Source of the DNA: Pseudomonadota bacterium
GTDB taxonomy: Bacteria > Pseudomonadota > Alphaproteobacteria > Ferrovibrionales > Ferrovibrionaceae
DNA: 12,692 nucleotides
Assembly (NCBI GenBank): GCA_021793055.1
Contig: JAJYTL010000066.1
Location: forward strand, 1-12,692
Direction: 5' to 3'
Notes under the pieces: generated by a model
Told to the model about the DNA's origin: nothing
What the model saw: only the letters and a program-made list of their open reading frames with translations
The model's database searches: none
Shown: piece by piece, positions 1 through 6,418 of the stretch
Numbering within the stretch: the stretch's first letter is position 1
Layout of the letters: every line of letters starts with the position of its first letter
Position numbers and translations under genes: made by a program

Positions 1-1433
1 AAAAACCACACATGACCTTTCCCGGTCCCTATACGGTCCGCTACGCCTGGAACAAGCCCAATCCCTATTTTCTGCCGGCACTCGCCGCCGCTGCGCCGCT
101 CTACATCTACGCGCCGGCGCACTACCTGCGGCAGCTCAACGTCAAATACGCGAAGCCCGCCATGCTGCGCGAGATGATGGACAAGTACCACATGCACAAT
201 TGGGCGGAGCTGCATAATTACCTCGACCGCCCCTATTCCGACGGCAATCCGGACCTGCCGACCCTCGATCCCTGGGTGGTGCAGACGCGCATGCCGAGCA
301 ACCAGATGGTCGCGGTGCGCAATCCCTATTACTACCGCGTCGACGCCGAAGGCCATCAGCTGCCCTATATCGACCGTGTCGTGATGAGCACCGCCTCGCC
401 GCAACTGATCGCCGCCAAGACCGCCTCCGGACAGAGCGATCTCCAGGCCCGCGGCCTGGACTTCACCAACTTCACCTTCCTGAAGCGGAGCGAGAAGAAC
501 GGCGATTACCACGTCTATCTCTGGCGCACCGCGAAGGGCTCCTATTTCACCCTCTACCCCAATCTCAACGTCGACAACCCGGCGCTGCAACAGCTCTTCC
601 GCAAAGCCGATTTCCGCCGCGCGCTCTCGCTCGCCATCGACCGCCACGCCATCAACCAGACGCTGTTTTTCGGCCTCGCCATCGAGGGCAACAATACGGT
701 GCTGCCGGAAAGCCCGCTGTACCGTCCGGCGTACCGCACCGAATGGGCGACCTACGACCCGAAGAAAGCGGACGCGCTTCTCGACAAGCTTGGTCTCTCC
801 AAGCGCGACGGCAACGGCATCCGACTGATGCCGAACGGCCAGCCGCTGAACATCGTGGTCGTGAGCGCCGGCATCGACCCCAACGAGGTCGATATCCTGC
901 AACTCATCCGCTCCGATTGGCGCGAGATCGGCATCCGCCTTCTGATCAAGCCGCTGTCGCGCAAGATCATGCGCGAGCAGGTGTTCACCGGCCGCGCCGA
1001 GATGGCGGTCTGGACTGGCCTCGAGAACGGCCTCGCCACCGCGGATTCGATTCCCGACGAACTCGCGCCGATGGCGCAGATGGATCTGCAATGGCCGAAA
1101 TGGGGCCAGTATTTCGAGACCGGCGGCCGCGCCGGCGAGAAGATCGACCTGCCGATGGCGCAGAAGCTGTTCGATCTCGACCGCCAATGGGCGGCGAGCG
1201 CGACCGCCGCCGAGCGCGCCGAAATCTGGCACCAGATGTTGGCGATCAGCGCCAATCAGCAGTTCACCATCGGCGTGGTCTCGGCGGTGCCGCAGCCGGT
1301 GGTGGTGAACGCGCATCTGCACAACGTTCCGGTCAAGGGGATCTACAATTGGAATCCCGGCGCACTGCTCGGCATCTACCGGCCGGACACCTTCTGGTTC
1401 GGCGCCGCCCGGCGGCACGACGACAACCCCTAG
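1..1433 (+). CDS. ABC transporter substrate-binding protein, family 5 (peptide/oligosaccharide type), 5' partial
   Basis: This is the C-terminal part of a periplasmic solute-binding protein of the SBP_bac_5 (DppA/OppA) class, which captures a ligand and delivers it to the two permeases encoded next. The reading frame is open to base 3 (codons aaa cca cac precede the first ATG at 12), and the text there is already mid-family sequence (a hydrophobic block followed by APAHYLRQLN). The start and signal peptide therefore lie outside the window. The hallmark FRKADFRRALSLAIDR block is near residue 200 counted from the ATG at 12. The end (NWNPGALLGIYRPDTFWF) is complete. The stop TAG lies in CTAG at 1430-1433, the left edge of a palindromic element. 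Ligand class cannot be read: peptides, opines and oligosaccharides all use this family. Family confidence is high and substrate unknown. Confidence 0.93.
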   Translation, partial: KPHMTFPGPYTVRYAWNKPNPYFLPALAAAAPLYIYAPAHYLRQLNVKYAKPAMLREMMDKYHMHNWAELHNYLDRPYSDGNPDLPTLDPWVVQTRMPSNQMVAVRNPYYYRVDAEGHQLPYIDRVVMSTASPQLIAAKTASGQSDLQARGLDFTNFTFLKRSEKNGDYHVYLWRTAKGSYFTLYPNLNVDNPALQQLFRKADFRRALSLAIDRHAINQTLFFGLAIEGNNTVLPESPLYRPAYRTEWATYDPKKADALLDKLGLSKRDGNGIRLMPNGQPLNIVVVSAGIDPNEVDILQLIRSDWREIGIRLLIKPLSRKIMREQVFTGRAEMAVWTGLENGLATADSIPDELAPMAQMDLQWPKWGQYFETGGRAGEKIDLPMAQKLFDLDRQWAASATAAERAEIWHQMLAISANQQFTIGVVSAVPQPVVVNAHLHNVPVKGIYNWNPGALLGIYRPDTFWFGAARRHDDNP

Positions 1434-1546
1434 AGCATGATCCCGGAAAGCTGCGCCGCTTTCCGGGCGAGATCGTGCTCCAGGTCATAGGCACCGCGCA
1501 CGGACATGATTTTAGGTCGATCCGACCCGAAATCATCGTGCGCTAG
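1430..1546. repeat. RIME1-like intergenic mosaic element, two palindromes, CTAG at both edges
   Basis: The gap between the binding-protein and permease genes is filled by two imperfect palindromes. The first (1433-1480) has arms gagcatgatcccggaaag and ctttccggg-cgag-atcgtgctc. The second (1496-1543) pairs ATGATTTTAGGTCG (1506-1519) with CGACCCGAAATCAT (1523-1536), two mismatches and a 3-base loop, extended by outer gcgcacg/cgtgcgc pairs. Size (about 113 bases between edges) and architecture match what is known of RIME1 elements of Rhizobium and relatives. That naming is from memory. CTAG occurs at both edges (1430-1433 and 1543-1546), and the left one is the stop codon of the preceding gene. 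The second palindrome recurs at 8193, 8249 and 12239. Confidence 0.8.
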
Positions 1547-1570
1547 GAAACGCGGGAAGGAGGAAAGACG

Positions 1571-2596
1571 ATGTTCGCCTATCTGGTCCGCCGCATTGCT
1601 GCCATGGTGCCGACGCTCCTCGTGATCAGCGCGATCATCTTTCTCATCATCCGCCTGCCCGGCGGCGATTACCTGACCAACGAAATCTTGACGCTCGAAT
1701 CCGAGGGCAATACCGCGGCAATCGCGAAGGTCGAGTTCCTGCGCCACGAATACGGCCTCGATCGGCCGGTCATGGTGCAGTACGCAAGCTGGCTCGGCGT
1801 CTGGCCAGGGCCGAACGGCTTCTCCGGTCTGCTGCAAGGCAACCTCGGCTGGTCGTTCGAGTACAATCGGCCGGTGACCGCGGTGATCGGCGACCGCGCG
1901 CTGTTCAGCCTGCTACTCAATCTCGCCGCCGTGCTTTTCACCTGGATCGTCGCCTTCCCGATCGGGGTCTATTCCGCCACCCGGCAATACAGTCTCGGCG
2001 ATTACGGCTTCACCTTCCTCGGCTATCTCGGCCTCGCCATCCCGAATTTCCTGCTCGCGCTGGTGATGCTGTTCTTCGCCAATCGCTGGTTCGGGCTTTC
2101 CATCGGCGGGCTGATGGAGCCGCGATTCGTCAATGCTGGCTGGACGCTGGGAAAGGTGCGCTCGGTCGGCGCCCATCTCATCATCCCGACCATCATCATC
2201 GGCGCCGAAGGCACGGCCGGAATGATTCGCCGCCTGCGCGCCAATCTGCTCGACGAGTTACAGAAGCAATACGTGGTGACCGGCCGCGCCAAGGGCCTGC
2301 CGCCCCTGCGGCTGCTGCTGAAATACCCGGTCCGAATGGCGCTCAACCCCTTCGTCGCCGATATCGGCAACATGCTGCCGAAGCTGATCTCGGGCGCGGC
2401 CATCGTCTCGGTGGTGCTGTCGCTGCCGACCATGGGCCCGCTGTTGCTGCATGCGCTGCAGAACCAGGATCAGTTCCTCGCCGGCTCGATGCTTCTGATC
2501 CTCGCCTCGCTCACGGTGATCGGCATGTTCCTCTCGGACATTCTGCTCGCCATTCTCGATCCCCGCATCCGCTTCGGCGGCGGCACCGCGCGCTGA
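1571..2596 (+). CDS. ABC transporter permease, DppB/OppB type
   Basis: This 341-residue inner-membrane permease is one half of the translocation channel of a peptide-type ABC importer. The N-terminus (MFAYLVRRIAAMVPTLLVIS) is the standard first membrane helix of DppB-like proteins. The periplasmic stretch with GLDRPVMVQYASWL and GNLGWSF is typical of the family. The EAA coupling loop that docks on the ATPase is at about residues 228-257 (YVVTGRAKGLPPLRLL), and the end DPRIRFGG is canonical. The start is well supported by AAGGAGG at 1557-1563, 7 bases before the ATG. It follows the binding-protein gene across a palindromic element and is 9 bases ahead of the next permease, so the two permeases are surely cotranscribed. 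No ATPase gene is in the window; it must lie upstream or elsewhere. Confidence 0.95.
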   Translation: MFAYLVRRIAAMVPTLLVISAIIFLIIRLPGGDYLTNEILTLESEGNTAAIAKVEFLRHEYGLDRPVMVQYASWLGVWPGPNGFSGLLQGNLGWSFEYNRPVTAVIGDRALFSLLLNLAAVLFTWIVAFPIGVYSATRQYSLGDYGFTFLGYLGLAIPNFLLALVMLFFANRWFGLSIGGLMEPRFVNAGWTLGKVRSVGAHLIIPTIIIGAEGTAGMIRRLRANLLDELQKQYVVTGRAKGLPPLRLLLKYPVRMALNPFVADIGNMLPKLISGAAIVSVVLSLPTMGPLLLHALQNQDQFLAGSMLLILASLTVIGMFLSDILLAILDPRIRFGGGTAR

Positions 2597-2605
2597 GGGG
2601 GGCCG

Positions 2606-3781
2606 ATGACCGAGACCCCGACCCCGCCGCTCGAGCCGATCGCCCATTGGGTTTCCGAGGCACTGTTCGACCCCTACGCGATCGAGCGCATGACGCCGGC
2701 ACAGGAGCGCTACTACCGCGCCTCGCAGTGGCGCATGATGTGGTGGAAGTTCCGCCGCCACCGCGTCGCCGTCGCCGCCGGCATCGTGCTTCTGCTCTTC
2801 TACGCTTCGATCCTGGTGAGCGAGATTCTAGCGCCCTATACCTTAAGCGCGCGCAATCCGGATTTCATCTACGCGCCGCCGCAGGAGCTGCATCTTTTCC
2901 ACGACGGGCATTTCGTCGGCCCGTTCGTCTACGGCTACAGCTATCGGCTCGACATGGAGACGCTGCAGCGCATCTACACGCCGGACCATACCAAGGTCGA
3001 GCCGCTGCGCTTCTTCTGCCGCGGCCAAAGCTACAAGTTCTGGGGCTTGGTTCGCGGCAATCGGCATCTCTTCTGCCCGGCCAAGGGCGGCACGGCCTTC
3101 CTGCTCGGCACCAACGAGCTCGGCCAGGACATGCTCTCGCGCATCATCTACGGCGCCCGCATCTCGCTCACCATCGGCCTCTTGGGCATCTCGATCAGCT
3201 TCTTTCTCGGCATTCTGCTCGGCGGCATCTCGGGCTATTTCGGCGGCTGGGTCGACCACCTGATCCAGCGCCTGATCGAGATCTTCCGCAGCTTCCCCGA
3301 ATTGCCGCTGTGGATGGCGCTGTCCGCTGCGCTGCCGGTGACCTGGAGCCCGCTCGTCGTCTATTTCGGCATCACCATCATTCTCGGGCTGCTCGACTGG
3401 CCGGCCTTGGCACGCGCCGTACGCTCAAAGCTGCTCGCCTTGCGCGAGGAGGATTACTGCATCGCCGCCGAGCTGATGGGCGCGAAGCCGAAGCGCATCA
3501 TCTTCCGCCACCTGCTGCCGAGCTTCGCCAGCCATCTCGTCGCCTCGGCGACACTCTCGATCCCGTCGATGATCCTGGGCGAGACCGCGCTCTCCTTCCT
3601 CGGTCTCGGGCTCCGGCCGCCGATCACGAGCTGGGGCGTGCTGTTGAACCAAGCGCAGAACATCAACGTGGTCGCGCTCTATCCCTGGCTGATGGCGCCG
3701 GTGGTGCCGGTGTTCATCGTCATTCTCGCCTTCAACTTTTTCGGCGACGGCCTGCGCGACGCCGCCGACCCCTACAAGTAA
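2606..3781 (+). CDS. ABC transporter permease, DppC/OppC type with long periplasmic loop
   Basis: This is the second channel subunit, 391 residues, longer than the roughly 300 of DppC. A cytoplasmic leader (1-52, with YYRASQWRMMWWKFRRHR) precedes TM1 (about 54-75). An extended loop (about 76-167) then leads to the family motif GTNELGQDMLSRIIYGARIS from residue 168. The EAA loop is about 280-307 (REEDYCIAAELMGAKPKR), and the protein ends GDGLRDAADPYK as usual. The extra loop is a known trait of a DppC subfamily often paired with binding proteins of this kind. Here it holds two cysteines (C138, C157) that could pair in the periplasm, which is inference. A GAGGGGG ribosome site precedes the ATG and the gap from the previous gene is 9 bases. 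The operon seems to end here, because the next gene is convergent. Confidence 0.95.
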   Translation: MTETPTPPLEPIAHWVSEALFDPYAIERMTPAQERYYRASQWRMMWWKFRRHRVAVAAGIVLLLFYASILVSEILAPYTLSARNPDFIYAPPQELHLFHDGHFVGPFVYGYSYRLDMETLQRIYTPDHTKVEPLRFFCRGQSYKFWGLVRGNRHLFCPAKGGTAFLLGTNELGQDMLSRIIYGARISLTIGLLGISISFFLGILLGGISGYFGGWVDHLIQRLIEIFRSFPELPLWMALSAALPVTWSPLVVYFGITIILGLLDWPALARAVRSKLLALREEDYCIAAELMGAKPKRIIFRHLLPSFASHLVASATLSIPSMILGETALSFLGLGLRPPITSWGVLLNQAQNINVVALYPWLMAPVVPVFIVILAFNFFGDGLRDAADPYK

Positions 3782-3806
3782 AGGGGCCGAAGTAAAGGGA
3801 CCGAAG
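3779..3806 (+). repeat. Tandem 14-base duplication covering the permease stop codon
   Basis: taaaggggccgaag (3779-3792) is followed directly by taaagggaccgaag (3793-3806), with one mismatch. The first TAA is the stop of the permease gene, so the copy adds a second TAA; the unit length of 14 is not a multiple of three, so that second TAA is in another frame. It is seen directly and is probably a slippage or local duplication event. Confidence 0.75.
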
Positions 3807-3828
3807 CGCGGCACCGTTCAGCGCTTTT
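3804..3828 (+). terminator. Weak hairpin with T run between convergent genes
   Basis: AAGCGC (3804-3809) and GCGCTT (3821-3826) can pair around an 11-base loop, and the right arm runs into TTTT (3825-3828). It could end the ABC operon transcript on the plus strand. The stem is short, the T run is short, and the right arm overlaps the last codons of the methyltransferase gene on the other strand, so this is only a candidate. Confidence 0.28.
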
Positions 3829-4675
3829 CCAGCCACAGGCTGGATTCGATCCCGCCCATCGCCAGCGGCAGGCCGCCGATGATCCCGGCGCGAAGCTCCG
3901 CCGCCATGCGGGTGGCAACGTAATGGCTGGCGAAGATCGGCGCGAAGCCGCCGCCCTGCAAGAGCGCGAGAACGCCTAGCTGTTCGTTATAGCCGCGCCA
4001 GGCCCAGCTTTCGGGATAGTCGTCGGGCAGGAAGATGTCGTGGAAATGAATCAGCGTACCGGCCGGCAGCATCGGCAGGATTTGGCCGAGGATGTGATCG
4101 ACGTCGCTGCCCGGCATCAGGATGTGGCTCGAATCAACGAACAGCATGTCGCCGGCGCGAAGCCGCGCGAACGGCGCCACCGGCGCCGCGTGCAACGGCT
4201 CGGCGATCCAGCGCAGCGGGAGGTCCTTGAAATCGGCGCGCGGCTTGGGATCGATCGCCGTCACCTCGGTCGCGAGGCCGCCGTCGCGGATCGCCCGCAT
4301 CAGGAAGCGCGTCGAGTGGCCGCAGCCGATCTCGACCACACGTGCCGGCCGCCGCTCGCGCACCAGCGCGTAAAGCGCCGCGGCGTCGAGACGGGGAAAC
4401 CAGTCCTGGTGCCAGCGCGGCGCCGGCGCCGGCGCAGCGTTTTCGATCGCCGCGAGATCGGCGCCATGACGCTCAATCGCCGCGAGGGTCAGGCGGAAGC
4501 GGCCTTCGGCATCGCGGAATAACGACTCGGCGATGGCATAGGGGCGCCGCGCGCCCGGCGCCGGCAGGCTTGCCGCATGGCGATAGGGGATGAACCAGCC
4601 CTTCGGCGCGGCGCCGAACAGCGTCGCGAGCCCAAGCTGGAGACGGCGCCATGCGGGCCGTGCCGGCATCGGCAT
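3818..4675 (-). CDS. Class I SAM-dependent methyltransferase (Methyltransf_24-like)
   Basis: This 285-residue cytoplasmic protein has a Rossmann methyltransferase fold. Motif I is VVEIGCGHS (residues 113-121). The strand-2 acidic position is in TAIDPKP (near 140). A later segment, GDMLFVDSSHIL, resembles the VDSSH/VDGAH block of the Methyltransf_24 group, followed by LIHFHDIFLPDDYP. Such proteins methylate sugars, phenolics or other small molecules, and the acceptor here cannot be told. The ATG at 4675 shares one base with the stop of the upstream hydrolase gene (TGATG), a sign of translational coupling, so the two products probably serve one pathway. The N-terminal 100 residues carry no recognised domain. 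The gene converges on the ABC operon with a 36-base gap. Confidence 0.82.
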   Translation of the reverse strand: MPMPARPAWRRLQLGLATLFGAAPKGWFIPYRHAASLPAPGARRPYAIAESLFRDAEGRFRLTLAAIERHGADLAAIENAAPAPAPRWHQDWFPRLDAAALYALVRERRPARVVEIGCGHSTRFLMRAIRDGGLATEVTAIDPKPRADFKDLPLRWIAEPLHAAPVAPFARLRAGDMLFVDSSHILMPGSDVDHILGQILPMLPAGTLIHFHDIFLPDDYPESWAWRGYNEQLGVLALLQGGGFAPIFASHYVATRMAAELRAGIIGGLPLAMGGIESSLWLEKR

Positions 4676-5553
4676 CAGGGCCTGAGAACCATGCCCTCGC
4701 GGGCGACCAGCGATCCGGGACGGCGGGCGGCGACCGCGGCGGCGACGCTATCCAGCGTCGCGTCGTCGTGATCGGGATTATGGTGGAAGACGACGAAGGT
4801 CTTGACCCCGGCCAGGGCGCAAAGCTTGGCGCCTTCCTCCCAGGTCGAATGGCCGCGCGCCCGGCAGAGCGGGAATTCCGCCTCGGTGTACATGCTGTCG
4901 TAGATCGCGATATCGGCACCCTCGATCAGCTCGAGGATGTTGCGGTCGGGGGCGCCCGGCACGTGCTCGGTATCGGTGAGATAGCAGATCGACTTGCCAT
5001 TGTAGTCGACGCGATAGCCGGTGGCGCCGTTGGGATGATTGAGCGGCGCGGTGCGGACGGTGATTCCCGGCCGCGGCGTCAGGGTGTCGCCGGCGCGGAA
5101 GTCGATAAATTCGATCTTGGCCGCGAAAATGCCGAGCGGCACCGGAAACAGCGGCGCCATCATCATTTCGGTCAGCGCCTTCTTCAAGGTCCAGGGCGGC
5201 TCGAGATGGCCGGCGAAGAGACGCACCCGGTTGCGCGCGTCGAATAGCGGCATGAAGAACGGCAGGCCGCAGACATGGTCGAAATGGGTATGGCTGAGGA
5301 ACAGGTCGAGATCCTGCGCGCCTTCCGCCGCCAGCAGGTTGCCGAGATAGCGGGCGCCGGTGCCGCAATCGAACAGCAGCCGACGCGCGCCGCAACGGAC
5401 CTCGACCGAGGCGGTGTTACCGCCGTATTCGATGGTGTCCCGCCCCGAGCAGGCGATCGAGCCGCGAACGCCCCAGAAGCGCACGAAAAACGCGTCCGCC
5501 GCGTCCTGCGCCTGCGGCTCGGCCGTGTTCGTTTTCGTGACCTTCCTCACCAT
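4675..5553 (-). CDS. MBL-fold metallo-hydrolase (TaR3/RNase Z-like phosphodiesterase group)
   Basis: This is a 292-residue metallo-beta-lactamase-fold hydrolase, probably with a two-metal centre. The N-terminal signature FVRFWGVRGSIACSG and YGGNT mark the group related to RNase Z and cyclic-nucleotide phosphodiesterases. The metal motif is SHTHFDH (H88, H90, D92, H93). Later ligand candidates are the His in LNHPNG, the Asp in YLTDTEH, and the His pair in VVFHHNPDHDD. Upstream in-frame codons exist to 6048, but they run through the divergent gene. The ATG at 5553 is preferred because GGGAG sits 9 bases before it and family homology begins just after. Its stop overlaps the start of the methyltransferase gene. 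Substrate is unknown; a phosphodiester is the family expectation. Confidence 0.88.
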   Translation of the reverse strand: MVRKVTKTNTAEPQAQDAADAFFVRFWGVRGSIACSGRDTIEYGGNTASVEVRCGARRLLFDCGTGARYLGNLLAAEGAQDLDLFLSHTHFDHVCGLPFFMPLFDARNRVRLFAGHLEPPWTLKKALTEMMMAPLFPVPLGIFAAKIEFIDFRAGDTLTPRPGITVRTAPLNHPNGATGYRVDYNGKSICYLTDTEHVPGAPDRNILELIEGADIAIYDSMYTEAEFPLCRARGHSTWEEGAKLCALAGVKTFVVFHHNPDHDDATLDSVAAAVAARRPGSLVAREGMVLRP

Positions 5554-5566
5554 GCCGCCAAGCTCC

Positions 5567-5597
5567 CGGCATCTGTTGATCGGGGACCGAGATGCCG
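5567..5597. promoter_or_regulatory. Inverted repeat in a divergent promoter region, candidate operator
   Basis: CGGCATCT (5567-5574) and AGATGCCG (5590-5597) are a perfect 8-base inverted repeat 15 bases apart. They lie in the 97-base gap between the divergent hydrolase and crotonase genes. An 11-base direct repeat atgccgccaag (5552-5562 and 5592-5602, exactly 40 bases apart) overlaps it. Position and symmetry suit a dimeric regulator acting on both genes, but no motif is recognised. Confidence 0.35.
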
Positions 5598-5650
5598 CCA
5601 AGATGGCTCGCCGCCCACCTTCCGCGGGCGGAAGCGTCAAAGGATTGCAT

Positions 5651-6409
5651 ATGTCTGAAACATTTATAACCGATTTCACCGGTCGGCGCGCCACCCTCGT
5701 CCTGAAGCGGCCGGAGCGGCGGAACGCGCTCCGCCAAGCCGACCTCGCGCCCTTGACGGCGGCGCTCGAAGCGGCGGCGGCACGGCCCGAAATCCGCGTT
5801 CTGGTGTTGACCGGGACCGGCGACAAGGCGTTTTGCGCCGGCGCCGATCTCGACGAGGTGGCGCGCGGCGAGTTCAAGCAGGCGGCGCTCGACCGTTTGG
5901 CGCAAACCCTCGAAGACCTGCCGGTCCCCACCATCTGCGCCTTCAACGGCGGCGTCTTCGGCGGCGGGCTCGACCTCGCCATGGCCTGCGATTTCCGCGT
6001 CGGCATCCGCGGCATGCGCTGCGCCGTGCCGCCGGCGAAGCTCGGCATCCATTATTCGCTGGCCGGCATGACCCGGGCGGTACACCGCCTCGGGCTCGGC
6101 GCCGCGAAACGGCTGTTCCTCGCCGCCGAGACCTTCGACGACGAGACCTTGTTAAAGCTCCAGTTCCTCGACTACCTGGTGGCGCGCGAGGCCTTGAGCG
6201 AAACCGTCGACCGCCTAGCCGACGACATCGCGGCGCTGGCGCCGCTCGCGGTGCGAGCAATGAAGCGGACCTTGAACGCGATCGCGCGCGGCGAAGCCGA
6301 TCCCGCCGCGGTGCGGGCCGAGATCGAGCGCTGCTGGCGCTCGGCGGATTTCCGCGAGGCGCTCAAGGCGCGCGCCGAGGGCCGCGCCCCGGTGTTCGAG
6401 GCGCGCTGA
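5651..6409 (+). CDS. Enoyl-CoA hydratase/isomerase (crotonase) family protein with atypical active site
   Basis: This 252-residue crotonase-fold protein normally would act on an acyl-CoA thioester. The oxyanion-hole blocks are present: AFCAGADL (60-67) and FNGGVFGGGLDLAMACD (98-114). The two glutamates that hydrate the double bond in classical enoyl-CoA hydratase are missing. The first position is D108 (GGGLDLA) and the second is K130 (PPAKLGIHYSLAG). The PxxLGxxYxLxG pattern recalls decarboxylase-like and other non-hydratase members such as E. coli YgfG. The ATG at 5651 is chosen for the AAAGGA 6 bases upstream and the match to family length. Upstream in-frame codons overlap the divergent gene and are not family-like. 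It converges on the AidB-type gene with 9 bases between. The fold is sure and the reaction is not. Confidence 0.9.
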   Translation: MSETFITDFTGRRATLVLKRPERRNALRQADLAPLTAALEAAAARPEIRVLVLTGTGDKAFCAGADLDEVARGEFKQAALDRLAQTLEDLPVPTICAFNGGVFGGGLDLAMACDFRVGIRGMRCAVPPAKLGIHYSLAGMTRAVHRLGLGAAKRLFLAAETFDDETLLKLQFLDYLVAREALSETVDRLADDIAALAPLAVRAMKRTLNAIARGEADPAAVRAEIERCWRSADFREALKARAEGRAPVFEAR

Positions 6410-6418
6410 CGCGATCGT

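Noticed and set aside
743..1546. Long open frame overlapping the binding-protein gene
   Set aside because: Arg/Ala-rich translation typical of a shifted frame over a GC-rich gene, with no family resemblance. The binding-protein frame has clear motifs.
2647..3795. 382-codon open frame overlapping the second permease
   Set aside because: It is a shifted frame of the permease gene. The translation is low-complexity Arg/His/Ala while the other frame has full permease motifs.
5554..6048. Extension of the MBL hydrolase upstream of 5553
   Set aside because: It overlaps the divergent crotonase gene and has no homology. The ATG at 5553 has GGGAG 9 bases upstream.
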